Part shown: positions 53,578-62,386 of the stretch, one piece after another
Numbering within the stretch: position 1 is the stretch's first letter
Layout of the letters: each line of letters begins with the position of its first letter
NCBI GenBank assembly: GCA_964569795.1
Contig: CAZMVB010000005.1
Span: 1-64,000, forward strand
Direction of reading: 5' to 3'
DNA: 64,000 nucleotides
Origin: JAHJDS01 sp964569795
GTDB lineage: Bacteria; Desulfobacterota; Desulfarculia; Desulfarculales; JAHJDS01
The notes under the pieces: generated by a model
The model's database searches: none
The model's input: the letters and a program-made list of their open reading frames with translations, nothing else
Told to the model about the DNA's origin: nothing
Position numbers and translations under genes: made by a program

Positions 53578-54510
53578 ATGGCTGATTTCCAGGTGGCCAT
53601 AAAGATCGACGTGGACACGTATCTCGGGGCCAGGGAAGGCCTGCCGCGCCTGGCCGAAGTCCTGGCCGAGGTCCAGGCGCCGGCCAGCGTCTTTTTCAGC
53701 TTCGGCCCGGACCGGGCGGGGAGGGCCGTCTGGCGGGTGCTGACCCAGCCCGGTTTCCTGGGGAAGATGCTCCGGACCAGGGCCGTGTCCATTTACGGTC
53801 TGCGCACGGTCCTGTCCGGGACCCTGCTGCCGGCGCCGCACATCGGCCGGCGCTGCGGGGGGATCCTGCCCGGGCTGAAGGCCGTTGGCCACGAGATCGG
53901 GGTCCACGCCTGGGATCACTTCGCCTGGGTCGGCCGGGGGCGGCGGCTGACCGAGCGGTTCGTGGCCGGTCAATGGCGGCGGGCCGCGGCCATGTACCAG
54001 GCCCTGCTGGGCGAGGCCCCGCGGGCCTTTGCCGCCCCGGGCTGGGTGATGAGCCCGGCCGGTCTGGGGTTTTTCGAAACGGCCGGGGTGTCCTACCTCA
54101 GCGCCGGGCGGGGCGCGACGCCCTACTTTCCCCAGGCCGGGGGCCGGCGTTTCGAGGTCCTGGAAATACCGACCACCCTGCCGTCGGCCGACGAACTCCT
54201 GGGCGACGGCGTGGGGCCGGACGATCTGCCCGGATTGTGGAGCGAGCTGTTCATCGAGGACGGGCTGAACGTCCTGACCGTTCACGCCGAGATGGAAGGA
54301 CGGACCCTGGCCGAGCCGTTTCGCCGCCTGCTGGCCGACCTCGAGGGTCGGGGGGCCCGGTTCGTCCGCCTGGGGGACGTGGCCGCCCGGATTCTGGCGC
54401 GGCCCGAGGGGGTGCCGGTCTGCGTCCTGGAATGGGGCCGGGTGACGGGCCGGTCCGCGCCGGTGGCCGTCCAGGGCCGCCGGGTGACGGGCGGGCGGGA
54501 ACCGGCATGA
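53578..54510 (+). CDS. arnD: ArnD-like 4-deoxy-4-formamido-L-arabinose-phosphoundecaprenol deformylase
   Basis: A 310-residue NodB/polysaccharide-deacetylase-family protein. The metal and catalytic motif IDVDTYLG (Asp11, Asp13), FFSFGPDRAGRAVWRVL, GHEIGVHAWDHFAW and TVHAEMEG all match ArnD closely, including the order LWKMLR-like FLGKMLRTRAVSIYG. It removes the formyl group from undecaprenyl-P-L-Ara4FN. It lies four bases after arnC and overlaps kdtA by four. Confidence 0.9.
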   Translation: MADFQVAIKIDVDTYLGAREGLPRLAEVLAEVQAPASVFFSFGPDRAGRAVWRVLTQPGFLGKMLRTRAVSIYGLRTVLSGTLLPAPHIGRRCGGILPGLKAVGHEIGVHAWDHFAWVGRGRRLTERFVAGQWRRAAAMYQALLGEAPRAFAAPGWVMSPAGLGFFETAGVSYLSAGRGATPYFPQAGGRRFEVLEIPTTLPSADELLGDGVGPDDLPGLWSELFIEDGLNVLTVHAEMEGRTLAEPFRRLLADLEGRGARFVRLGDVAARILARPEGVPVCVLEWGRVTGRSAPVAVQGRRVTGGREPA

Positions 54511-55793
54511 AAATCTCGGACTACGCCTACAATCTGGCCCTGGCCGGGGGCCTGATCGGGGCCCTGCCGGTCCTGGCCTCGCGGCTGGTGCTGAGGGGCA
54601 AGTACCGGCGGACCTTCCGGCGCCGGCTGGGACTGGTTCGTCCTGAATTGATGGTGACGGAAAACCGGCCGGTCTGGTTTCACGCCCTGTCCCTGGGCGA
54701 GGTCATCACCGCGGCCACGGTCATCGACGCCCTGCGGGCCCGGCGGCCCGGGCTGCCAGTGGTGCTCAGCGTGGCCACGGAAAACGGCCTGGACGAGGCC
54801 CGGCGCCGGTTTCAGGGCCGCGAGGGGATCCAGGTCCTGGTGGCGCCGCTGGATTTTCCGTGGGCCGTCCGGCGGCTGGTACGGACAATGGGGCCGCGCC
54901 TGTTCGCCCTGGTCGAGACCGACGCCTGGCCCAATCTTCTGGACAGGCTGCGGCGGCGGGGCGTGCCCCTGGTCCTGGTCAACGGCCGCCTCTCCCCGGG
55001 CAGCTTCCGTCTCTGGCGGCGGCTGGGGGGAGTCTCCCGGCGGATGTGGGGCCGATTCGACCTGTGCCTGATGCAGTCCGAGATCGACGCCGGCCGGGTC
55101 AGGGGCCTGGGCCTGGACCCGGCAAAGATCATGGCCGTGGGCAACGTCAAGTATGACCGGGCCTGGCCCGAGGCGGTGGATCCGGCCGCCCTGCGCCAAG
55201 ACCTGGGCCTGCCCGCGGACACGCCGGTGGTGGTCGCCGGCTCGACCCACCACGGCGAGGAGCGGATTGTGCTCGACGCCTTCCTGGACCTGCGGCGGCG
55301 TTTGCCCCGGGCCAGGCTGATCCTGGCCCCCCGCCAGCCCGAGCGGTTCGACGAGGCGGCCGGACTGATCGCCCGGACCGGGCTGTCCCTGGCCCGCCGG
55401 TCCGGGGGAAGGAATGAGGCCGACGTGATCCTGCTGGACACCATGGGCGAGCTGGCCCGGATTTACGCCGTGGCCGACGCCGCCTTTGTGGGCGGCAGTC
55501 TGATCTACGAGCGCGGCGTGGGCGGCCACAATCTGCTCGAGCCGGCCGTGTTCGGCGCGCCGGTCCTGTTCGGGCCGAACATGAAAAACTTTCCCGAGAT
55601 GCGCCGCGAGTTCATCGAGGCCGGGGCCGGTCTCGAGGTCACTGACGCCCCGGGCCTGGCCGGAGCCCTGGACCGACTCCTGGTCGAGCCCGCCTTTGGG
55701 GCCGCCGTGGGCCGGGCCGCGGCCCAGGTGGTCGCCCGTCACCAGGGGGCCACCGCCCTGACCGTGGCCCGCTTGCTGGAGTTGATGTCCTGA
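54507..55793 (+). CDS. waaA: 3-deoxy-D-manno-octulosonic acid transferase
   Basis: A 428-residue Kdo transferase (GT30, KdtA). An N-terminal membrane anchor (MKISDYAYNLALAGGLIG), FHALSLGEVITA with the catalytic Glu, ALVETDAWPNLLDRLRRRG, and NLLEPAVFGAPVLFGPNMKN in the donor domain are typical. It attaches Kdo to lipid IVA. The ATG overlaps the arnD stop (ATGA); earlier in-frame sequence is a shadow of arnD. Confidence 0.95.
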   Translation: MKISDYAYNLALAGGLIGALPVLASRLVLRGKYRRTFRRRLGLVRPELMVTENRPVWFHALSLGEVITAATVIDALRARRPGLPVVLSVATENGLDEARRRFQGREGIQVLVAPLDFPWAVRRLVRTMGPRLFALVETDAWPNLLDRLRRRGVPLVLVNGRLSPGSFRLWRRLGGVSRRMWGRFDLCLMQSEIDAGRVRGLGLDPAKIMAVGNVKYDRAWPEAVDPAALRQDLGLPADTPVVVAGSTHHGEERIVLDAFLDLRRRLPRARLILAPRQPERFDEAAGLIARTGLSLARRSGGRNEADVILLDTMGELARIYAVADAAFVGGSLIYERGVGGHNLLEPAVFGAPVLFGPNMKNFPEMRREFIEAGAGLEVTDAPGLAGALDRLLVEPAFGAAVGRAAAQVVARHQGATALTVARLLELMS

Positions 55794-56872
55794 TGTGGGC
55801 CGCGGTGTGGAACCGATTGATCGACCCGGCCGATCAAACCTGGTGGCTGTTCCCGCTGAGGTGGCTGGCCGCGTTTCTGTCCCGGGGATTCGCCTGGGGC
55901 GTGGGCGTGCGCAACAACCTCTACGACCTCGGGGTCAGGCGGACCCTCGGCCTGGACGCGCCCGTGATCAGCGTCGGTAATCTGACCGAGGGCGGGACGG
56001 GCAAGACGCCCCTGGTCATGACCATCTGTCGTCACTTGCTGGCCGAAGGGATCAGGCCGGCCGTGGTCTCCCGGGGCTACATGCGGACCGACGAGCACAA
56101 GGTGGTGGTCGTGGGCGACGGCCATCGAATTCTGGTCCCGCCGACCGAGGCCGGGGACGAGCCGTGGATGATGGCCCGCGGCCTCAAGGGGGCCCCGGTG
56201 GTCGTCGGCGCCGACCGTTACCAGGCCGCCCTCGTCGCCCGGAAGCGGTTTCCCGACGTGCGGGTGGTGGTCCTGGACGACGGGTTTCAGCATCGCCGGC
56301 TCAGGCGCGATCTGGACCTGGTCGTCCTGGACGCGGCCCAGCCGGCGGGTACGGGCCGGATGTTCCCCCGGGGGAACCTGCGCGAGCCGGCCGCCAGTCT
56401 GCGGCGGGCCTCGGGCCTGGTTTTGACCGGCCCCGGGCCGGCCGCGGACCTCGAGGAAACTATCGGTTTTGAGGTCGAGGCCCCCGTGTTTCGCAGCCGG
56501 ATAGTGGCCAGCGGGCTGTACCGGTTCGAGGACGGGACCAGTGTCGAGCTGACCCGCCTCGACGAGCGGCCGGTGCTGGCCCTGGCCGGGCTGAGCCGGC
56601 CCGACCGGTTCGCCGACACCCTGACCGGGCTGGGGGCGGACGTGGTCGTGCGCCGGTTCTTCCGGGATCATCATTTCTATTCGGCGGCCGAACTGGCCGA
56701 GGTGGCCGCCCAGGCCGCGGCCCAGGGCCTGACCGTGGTCACCTCCACCAAGGACGCCGCCCGGCTGGTCGGGGTCCTGCCCGCCGGCACGGAAGTCTGG
56801 GTGCTCGAGGCCGAGGCCCGGGTCGAGCCCGAGCAAAAGTTCAAGGACCTGTTGCTGAGCGTGATCGACTGA
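55793..56872 (+). CDS. lpxK: Tetraacyldisaccharide 4'-kinase
   Basis: A 359-residue kinase that phosphorylates the lipid A disaccharide. Membrane-proximal N-terminus, Walker A GNLTEGGTGKTPLVM (about residues 62-76), VVSRGYMR, and VVVLDDGFQHRRLRRDLDLV. The ATG overlaps the waaA TGA (TGATG) and the TGA overlaps the next ATG. Confidence 0.95.
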   Translation: MWAAVWNRLIDPADQTWWLFPLRWLAAFLSRGFAWGVGVRNNLYDLGVRRTLGLDAPVISVGNLTEGGTGKTPLVMTICRHLLAEGIRPAVVSRGYMRTDEHKVVVVGDGHRILVPPTEAGDEPWMMARGLKGAPVVVGADRYQAALVARKRFPDVRVVVLDDGFQHRRLRRDLDLVVLDAAQPAGTGRMFPRGNLREPAASLRRASGLVLTGPGPAADLEETIGFEVEAPVFRSRIVASGLYRFEDGTSVELTRLDERPVLALAGLSRPDRFADTLTGLGADVVVRRFFRDHHFYSAAELAEVAAQAAAQGLTVVTSTKDAARLVGVLPAGTEVWVLEAEARVEPEQKFKDLLLSVID

Positions 56873-57804
56873 TGGATCGGGCCATGTACCAGATGCTGAC
56901 CGCCGCGGCCCGGTTCGTGTCCTGGCTGCCGCCCATCATCCTGCGCCGGGTGGGGCGGCTGCTGGGCGGAATCGCCTTTCGGGTGGATCGCCGCCACCGG
57001 AGCATCACCCGCAAAAACCTCCGCCTGGCCTATGGTTTCGAGAAAACCGAGGCCGAGATCGATCGCCTGGCCCGGGCCTGTTTTCGTCACCTGGGCCAGG
57101 TGGCCGCGGACATCCTGGGGTCGTTCGAGGTCCCGGCCGTGCGGCTCAGGCGGCGGGTCAGGTTCGTCGGTCTGGAAAACCTGGAGGCCGCCCGGCAACA
57201 GGGCAGAGGGGTCATCCTGCTGCTGGCCCATTTCGGCAACTGGGAGATGTATCCGCTCCTGATGCCCCTGGTCCTGGGAAAATTCTCGGGAACGGCCCGG
57301 CCCCTGGACTGGGCCCCTCTGGAGCGGTTGATGACCCGCATCCGGAGTCACACCGGCACCACGGTCCACAAGAAACTGGGCAGCGTCCGCCAGCTCCTGG
57401 GGCAGATCAAAAACGGCGACGTGACCGGGATGCTCATGGACCAGAACGTGGACTGGTACCATGGGGTGTTCGTCTATTTCTTCGGCCGGCTGGTCTGCAC
57501 CAACAAGGGCCTGGCCCGGATCCAGCAGGCCACCGGATCGCCGGTGGTGCCGTGTTACATCTATTTCGAAAAAGGGCGTTATCACCTGGCCTGCGCCCCG
57601 GCCCTGGACCTGGTCCGCCTGCCCGATCGGACCCGGACCATCGAGGCCAATACCCAGACGGTCAACAGCTTTCTGGAGGCCATGATCCGGCGGCGGCCCG
57701 AACAGTGGTTCTGGCTGCACCAGCGGTTCAAGACCTGGCCCTGGCACAAGTGGCCCCGGGTCAAACGAGGCAAGGATGAACCCAACTGGGCCCCTGAAAT
57801 CTGA
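56872..57804 (+). CDS. lpxL: Lipid A late acyltransferase (LpxL/HtrB-like)
   Basis: A 310-residue HtrB-family acyltransferase. An N-terminal membrane helix, the HX4(D/E) catalytic motif as HFGNWE near residue 117, and LMDQNVDWYHGVFVYFFG then VPCYIYFEKGRYHL. It adds a secondary acyl chain; whether laurate or myristate is transferred cannot be told. The gene ends with a basic WPRVKRGKDEP tail. It overlaps waaF by 29 bases. Confidence 0.92.
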   Translation: MDRAMYQMLTAAARFVSWLPPIILRRVGRLLGGIAFRVDRRHRSITRKNLRLAYGFEKTEAEIDRLARACFRHLGQVAADILGSFEVPAVRLRRRVRFVGLENLEAARQQGRGVILLLAHFGNWEMYPLLMPLVLGKFSGTARPLDWAPLERLMTRIRSHTGTTVHKKLGSVRQLLGQIKNGDVTGMLMDQNVDWYHGVFVYFFGRLVCTNKGLARIQQATGSPVVPCYIYFEKGRYHLACAPALDLVRLPDRTRTIEANTQTVNSFLEAMIRRRPEQWFWLHQRFKTWPWHKWPRVKRGKDEPNWAPEI

Positions 57805-58843
57805 GCGGGTCCTGATCCGGGCCGTCAACTGGGTGGGTGACGCGGTGCTGACCCTGCCGGCCCTGGCGGCCCTGCGCGCCGCCTGGCCCCGGGCCCGTCT
57901 GACCGTCCTGGCCTGGCCCCGGGTGGCCGACGTGTATCGCTCCGCCGGGCTGGCCGACGAGATTCTGATGTATCAAAAACCCGGGGTCCACCAGGGGATC
58001 AGCGGGTTGTTCCGCCTGGCCGTTGAACTGAGAAGTCAGCGTTACGCCCGGGCGGTCCTGTTCCAGAACGCCTTCGAGGCGGCCCTCCTGGCCCGTCTGG
58101 CCCGGATCCCTTCCCGGGCCGGCTACAACACCGACGCCCGTTCGTTCCTCTTGAATCATGTCATCAAACTTACGCCCGAGGTCAAGGAGCAACACCAGGT
58201 CCATTACTACCTGAACCTGGTGGCCGGCCTGGGCCTGCCGGCCCCGTTCAGCGAGCCGCGTCTTAAATTGCCGGCCGCGGAGTACGACGCGGCCCGGGCC
58301 GAACTCGAGGCCCGGTTCGGGCCAGGGCACGGCCCCATTGTCGGCCTGGCCCCGGGGGCGGCCTATGGCCCGGCCAAGTGCTGGTTCCCCGAAGGCTTTG
58401 CCCGGGTCGCCCAACGGCTGATCGACGAGCACGGGGTCAACCTGGTCCTGTTCGGCGGTCCGGGGGAACAGGACGTGGCCGACGCGGTGGCGGGCCTGAT
58501 CCAGGCCCCGGCCTCCCGGGTCCTCAACCTGGCCGGGCAGACCACCCTGGGCCGGGCCATGGCCCTGATCGGGGTGTGCCGGCTGTTTCTGACCAACGAC
58601 TCGGGGCTGATGCACGTCGCCGCGGCCCAGGACGTGCCGGTGGTGGCCGTGTTCGGTTCGACCAATCCCGTGACCACCGGACCCCGGGGCGCGCGGTCAG
58701 TGGTCATCCGCCAGCCGGTGCCGTGCAGCCCCTGCCTCGAACCGGTCTGCCCGACCGACTACGAATGTTTCCGCGGGATCGAGCCGGACGAGGTGGCCGC
58801 GGCCTGCATCCGGGCCCTGGAACAAGGGGGAGAGCATGGCTGA
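57776..58843 (+). CDS. waaF: LPS heptosyltransferase II
   Basis: A 355-residue GT9 enzyme. RVLIRAVNWVGDAVLTLPALAAL is the N-terminal acceptor signature of WaaF, with APGAAYGPAKCWF and FLTNDSGLMHVAAAQDVP in the donor domain and a Cys cluster (CSPCLEPVCPTDYEC). It adds the second L,D-heptose of the inner core. It overlaps both neighbours, with gmhB by 8 bases. Confidence 0.95.
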   Translation: MNPTGPLKSERVLIRAVNWVGDAVLTLPALAALRAAWPRARLTVLAWPRVADVYRSAGLADEILMYQKPGVHQGISGLFRLAVELRSQRYARAVLFQNAFEAALLARLARIPSRAGYNTDARSFLLNHVIKLTPEVKEQHQVHYYLNLVAGLGLPAPFSEPRLKLPAAEYDAARAELEARFGPGHGPIVGLAPGAAYGPAKCWFPEGFARVAQRLIDEHGVNLVLFGGPGEQDVADAVAGLIQAPASRVLNLAGQTTLGRAMALIGVCRLFLTNDSGLMHVAAAQDVPVVAVFGSTNPVTTGPRGARSVVIRQPVPCSPCLEPVCPTDYECFRGIEPDEVAAACIRALEQGGEHG

Positions 58844-59423
58844 TCCGGCCGTTTTCCTGGATCGGGACGGGACCCTGAACGAACAGATGGGGTACATCAA
58901 TCATCTCTCCCGTCTGAAGGTGCTCGCCGGCGTGGGCCGGGCGGTCAAAAGACTGAACCAGGCCGGATTCAAGATCATCGTCATATCAAATCAATCCGGG
59001 GTGGCCCGGGGCTATTTTCCCGAGTCCCTGGTGGACGAGGTGAACCAGGTTCTGGCCGAACGCCTGGCCGCGGACGGGGCCATGATCGACCGATTTTACA
59101 CCTGTTGCCATTTGCCCGGGGCCCAGGTCAAGGCCTATGACCTGGATTGCGACTGCCGCAAGCCCAGGCCGGGATTGATCCTCCAGGCGGCCCGGGATTT
59201 CAAGCTGGACCTGACGCAATCCTTTGCCGTGGGCGACCGGATAATCGACGTGGACTGCGCCCATCGGGCCAAGGTGCGGGGTGTCCTGGTGCGGACCGGG
59301 TACGGCCGGGGCGAAGAGCAGTATCTCCTGCCCGCCTCGGCCGTCAGGCCCGATTTCATCGCCGACGATCTGAACGAGGCCGTGACTTGGATTTTGGATC
59401 AGACGGACCAAAACGCATCCTGA
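58836..59423 (+). CDS. gmhB: D-glycero-beta-D-manno-heptose 1,7-bisphosphate 7-phosphatase
   Basis: A 195-residue HAD-superfamily phosphatase of ADP-heptose synthesis. Nucleophile motif FLDRDGTLN (Asp9, Asp11), ISNQSGVARG, the Cys/His zinc-site pattern CCHLPG...CDCRKPRPG, and FAVGDRIIDV. The start is ATG 58836 and the 3' end overlaps waaC by 37 bases. Confidence 0.94.
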   Translation: MADPAVFLDRDGTLNEQMGYINHLSRLKVLAGVGRAVKRLNQAGFKIIVISNQSGVARGYFPESLVDEVNQVLAERLAADGAMIDRFYTCCHLPGAQVKAYDLDCDCRKPRPGLILQAARDFKLDLTQSFAVGDRIIDVDCAHRAKVRGVLVRTGYGRGEEQYLLPASAVRPDFIADDLNEAVTWILDQTDQNAS

Positions 59424-60448
59424 TCGTCAAGATGTCGGCCCTGGGCGACGTGGTCCAGGCCCTGGCCTTTGCCGAGGCCGTGGCCGCCCTGTGGCCCCGG
59501 GCCCGGCTGGACTGGCTGGTCGAGGAGGCGGCGGCCGATATCCTGGCCGGGCATCCCCTGCTGGACCGGGTGATCGTCTCCCGGCGCCAGTCCTGGTTTG
59601 GCAGGGAGGGGGGCGGGCTGGGGCAACGTCTGGGTGAAATGAGGCGCTTTTTCAAGGAGTTGCGGTCCAGGGACTACGATCTGGTAGTTGATTTGCAGGG
59701 ATTGTTCAAGAGTGGTATCCTGACTCGAATGGCCCGGGGGAAGTTCCGGCTGGGCTTTGCCCACAGCCGCGAAATGTCCTGGTTGTTCGTCAACCACCGC
59801 CTGCCGGCCTATGACCCGGACCGCCACGCCGTGGACCGTTACCTGGACGTGGCCCGGGCCCTGGGGGCCGAGGTCGAGGTCCCCCGGTTCCGGATCGCCC
59901 TGGGACCCGAGCAGGCGGAGCGGATCGATCAATTGCTGGCCGGGGCGGACCGAACCGGTCCCCTGGTGGTGGTTCACCCCGAGGCCTGGTGGCCGACCAA
60001 GATGTGGTCGGCGGAATTTTTCGGGGCCGTGATCGACGGTCTGGTGACTCAATGGGACGCCCGGGTGGTCCTGACCGGGGCCCCCTCGGCCGGGGACATG
60101 GCCGGGCGGATCATCGCCTCGTGCGCCCGGCCGCCGGTCTCCCTGGTGGGCCGCACCGGGCTGCGGGAACTGGCCGAACTGCTGCGGCGGGCCGCGGTGG
60201 TCATCTGCCCGGATACGGGCGCCATGCACCTGGCCGCCGCCGTCGGGACCCCGGTGGTGGCCCTGTTCGGACCGACCGCCCCCTGGCGGACCGGTCCCAA
60301 GGGCGAGGGGCATCGGGTCGTCCGGCTGGATCTTACGTGCAGCCCTTGCTTCAAGAAGGTCTGCCCTGACCCGAAATGCATGACTCAAATCAGCCCGGCC
60401 GCGGTCCTGGACCAGGTCGGGTCGATCCTGACTGGAAGCGGGCGCTGA
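59387..60448 (+). CDS. waaC: LPS heptosyltransferase I
   Basis: A 353-residue GT9 enzyme with the WaaC N-terminus RILIVKMSALGDVVQALAFA and LDWLVEEAAADIL. The donor site includes VVVHPEAWWPTKMWS and VICPDTGAMHLAAAVGTP; CSPCFKKVCPDPKCM is a Cys cluster shared with WaaF. TTG 59387, inside gmhB, is preferred because GAGG lies seven bases upstream and the sequence begins shortly before the conserved N-terminus. Confidence 0.92.
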   Translation: MDFGSDGPKRILIVKMSALGDVVQALAFAEAVAALWPRARLDWLVEEAAADILAGHPLLDRVIVSRRQSWFGREGGGLGQRLGEMRRFFKELRSRDYDLVVDLQGLFKSGILTRMARGKFRLGFAHSREMSWLFVNHRLPAYDPDRHAVDRYLDVARALGAEVEVPRFRIALGPEQAERIDQLLAGADRTGPLVVVHPEAWWPTKMWSAEFFGAVIDGLVTQWDARVVLTGAPSAGDMAGRIIASCARPPVSLVGRTGLRELAELLRRAAVVICPDTGAMHLAAAVGTPVVALFGPTAPWRTGPKGEGHRVVRLDLTCSPCFKKVCPDPKCMTQISPAAVLDQVGSILTGSGR

Positions 60449-60464
60449 ACGCGGGAGCTGTGGG

Positions 60465-61412
60465 ATGAAGTGTCTGGTCACCGGCTCGGCCGGTTTTATC
60501 GGCAGCCACCTGGCCCGGGCCCTGATCGAGCGGGGCGACCAGGTGGTCGGCGTCGATTGCTTTGACGAATACTACGAGCGGAGCATCAAGGAAAAGGCCG
60601 TGGCCGATCTCGTGGGGGCCGCGGGGTTCGAGCTGATCGAGGGAAACCTGAACCAGTTGGACCTGGGAGCGCTGCTGGGCCGGGTCGAGGTCGTTTTTCA
60701 CCTGGCCGCCCAGCCCGGCGTCAGGGGCTCCTGGGGGCCCCGGTTCAAGACCTATGTGGACAACAACATCCTGGCCACCCAGCGCCTGCTCGAGGCGGTC
60801 AAGGATCAGGCCCCCCGGGTCAAGGTCGTCTTTGCCGGGTCGTCCTCGGTGTACGGCAACGCCCCTGATCACCCCACCTCCGAGATGACGACCCCTCAAC
60901 CCGTGTCCCCGTACGGGGTGACCAAGCTGGCCGCCGAGCACCTGGTCCGGCTCTACCACGTCGAGCACGGCCTGAAAACAATCTCCCTGCGCTACTTCAC
61001 CGTGTTCGGTCCCGGCCAGAGGCCGGACATGGCCTTTCACAAGTTCATCAAGGCCGGCCTGACCGGGGAACCGATCATTGTCTTTGGCGACGGCCGGCAG
61101 AGCCGTGATTTCACCTATGTCGCGGACACGGTCCAGGCCACCCTGGCCGCGGCCGAGGCCGGGGCCTGGGGCCAGGTGTTCAACGTCGGCGGCGGACACC
61201 GAATGACCGTCAACCAGGTGCTGGACGAGCTGTCCGACCTCCTGGGCCGTCGCCTGGACGTCCGTTATCAGGACCAGGTCAAGGGGGACGTCCGGGACAC
61301 CGAGGCGGACATCAGCCTGGCCCAGGCCCGTCTGGGTTACACGCCCCGGACGGGTCTGAGCGAGGGGCTGGCCCTGGAGGCGGCCTGGATTCAGGAGGCT
61401 ATCCTAAAGTAA
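60465..61412 (+). CDS. NAD-dependent sugar epimerase (GalE-like SDR)
   Basis: A 315-residue extended SDR. NAD motif VTGSAGFIGSHLARALI, the HLAAQPGVRGSW segment, FAGSSSVYG, and the catalytic SPYGVTKLAAE (Tyr-x3-Lys). It probably acts on a UDP-sugar such as UDP-glucose, UDP-GlcNAc or UDP-glucuronate for core or O-antigen sugars. A GmhD/HldD role is not supported because the ADP-heptose epimerase signature is not seen. Confidence 0.88.
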   Translation: MKCLVTGSAGFIGSHLARALIERGDQVVGVDCFDEYYERSIKEKAVADLVGAAGFELIEGNLNQLDLGALLGRVEVVFHLAAQPGVRGSWGPRFKTYVDNNILATQRLLEAVKDQAPRVKVVFAGSSSVYGNAPDHPTSEMTTPQPVSPYGVTKLAAEHLVRLYHVEHGLKTISLRYFTVFGPGQRPDMAFHKFIKAGLTGEPIIVFGDGRQSRDFTYVADTVQATLAAAEAGAWGQVFNVGGGHRMTVNQVLDELSDLLGRRLDVRYQDQVKGDVRDTEADISLAQARLGYTPRTGLSEGLALEAAWIQEAILK

Positions 61413-61425
61413 GCCGGGAGCGATC

Positions 61426-61596
61426 ATGGCCATTAGCCAGGAATTACTCGATATATTAGTCTGTCCAAAGTGCAAGGAAAAGGTGACCTTGTCCGACGAC
61501 CAGACCGCCCTGATCTGCGCCGGATGCCGGATCGCCTATCCCATCGAGGACGACATCCCGATCATGCTCGTGGACCAGGCCCGGCCACTGAGTTGA
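61426..61596 (+). CDS. Trm112-family small zinc-binding protein
   Basis: A 56-residue protein with two CxxC pairs, VCPKCKEKV (Cys13, Cys16) and LICAGCRIAYPI (Cys31, Cys34), followed by EDDIPIMLVDQARPL. This is the Trm112/UPF0434 (YcaR) pattern; in many proteobacteria it lies beside lpxK or kdsB and is thought to activate methyltransferases or act in LPS-linked metabolism. CCGGGAGCGATC precedes the ATG. Its position between the epimerase and the core glycosyltransferase keeps the usual LPS association. Confidence 0.92.
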   Translation: MAISQELLDILVCPKCKEKVTLSDDQTALICAGCRIAYPIEDDIPIMLVDQARPLS

Positions 61597-61639
61597 TCGG
61601 GCGACCGCGAGCTCTGGTTCAACCACTGGCCCGGAAACC

Positions 61640-62386
61640 ATGGAACTCTCGGCCACGGTCATCGCCCTGAACGAGGAAGGCCGGATCGAGGCCTGCCTGA
61701 AGGCCCTGGCGTTCTGCGACGAGATCGTCGTTCTGGACTCGGGCAGCACGGACGGCACCGTCGAGGCGGCCCGACGCTTCACCGACCGGGTTTTCCAGGA
61801 GGCCTGGCCCGGATTCGCCTCCCAGAAGAACCGGGCGGCCGACCTGGCCCGGGGGAGATGGGTCCTGAGCATCGACGCCGACGAGGTCGTCCCGACCGGC
61901 CTGGCCGAGGAGATCCGAGACGTCCTGGGCCGGGACGAGGGTTTTGTCGGTTACGAGATGCCCCGGCGCAACCACTTCGGCGGGGTCTGGGTCAGACACG
62001 GCGGCTGGTACCCGGACCGGCAACTCAAGCTGTGGCAAAAGGACCGGGGAAGATTCATCGACCGGCTGGTCCACGAGCGCCTCGAGATCGACGGCCCCGT
62101 CGGCCGTCTGAGCCGCGCCCTGGATCACTACACCTATGACGGGGTCGAGGATTACCTGTCCCGGATGGAGACCTACGCCGAACTCTCGGCCCAGGAGTAT
62201 TTCCGGTCTGGCCGCCGGGCCGGGCCCCTGGCCGGGCCGCTGCACGCCGGGGGCGCCTTTCTGGGGGCCTACCTCTGGCGGCGCGGGTTCCTGGACGGTA
62301 TTCTCGGCTGGCGCCTGGCCCTCCTCGCCGGCCGCTACGCGCGCTTGAAATACCTGAAACTGAGGGCAAGGCAAACCAATGGCTGA
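61640..62386 (+). CDS. LPS core GT2 glycosyltransferase (WaaE/KdtX-like)
   Basis: A 248-residue GT-A family transferase. ATVIALNEEGRIEACL at the N-terminus, VLDSGSTDGTVEAA, SIDADEVV (DxD) and RHGGWYPDRQLKLW are typical of the WaaE/KdtX group that adds glucose to heptose I or a similar core sugar. The C-terminus is a basic membrane-associating tail. It overlaps waaQ by eight bases. Confidence 0.9.
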   Translation: MELSATVIALNEEGRIEACLKALAFCDEIVVLDSGSTDGTVEAARRFTDRVFQEAWPGFASQKNRAADLARGRWVLSIDADEVVPTGLAEEIRDVLGRDEGFVGYEMPRRNHFGGVWVRHGGWYPDRQLKLWQKDRGRFIDRLVHERLEIDGPVGRLSRALDHYTYDGVEDYLSRMETYAELSAQEYFRSGRRAGPLAGPLHAGGAFLGAYLWRRGFLDGILGWRLALLAGRYARLKYLKLRARQTNG

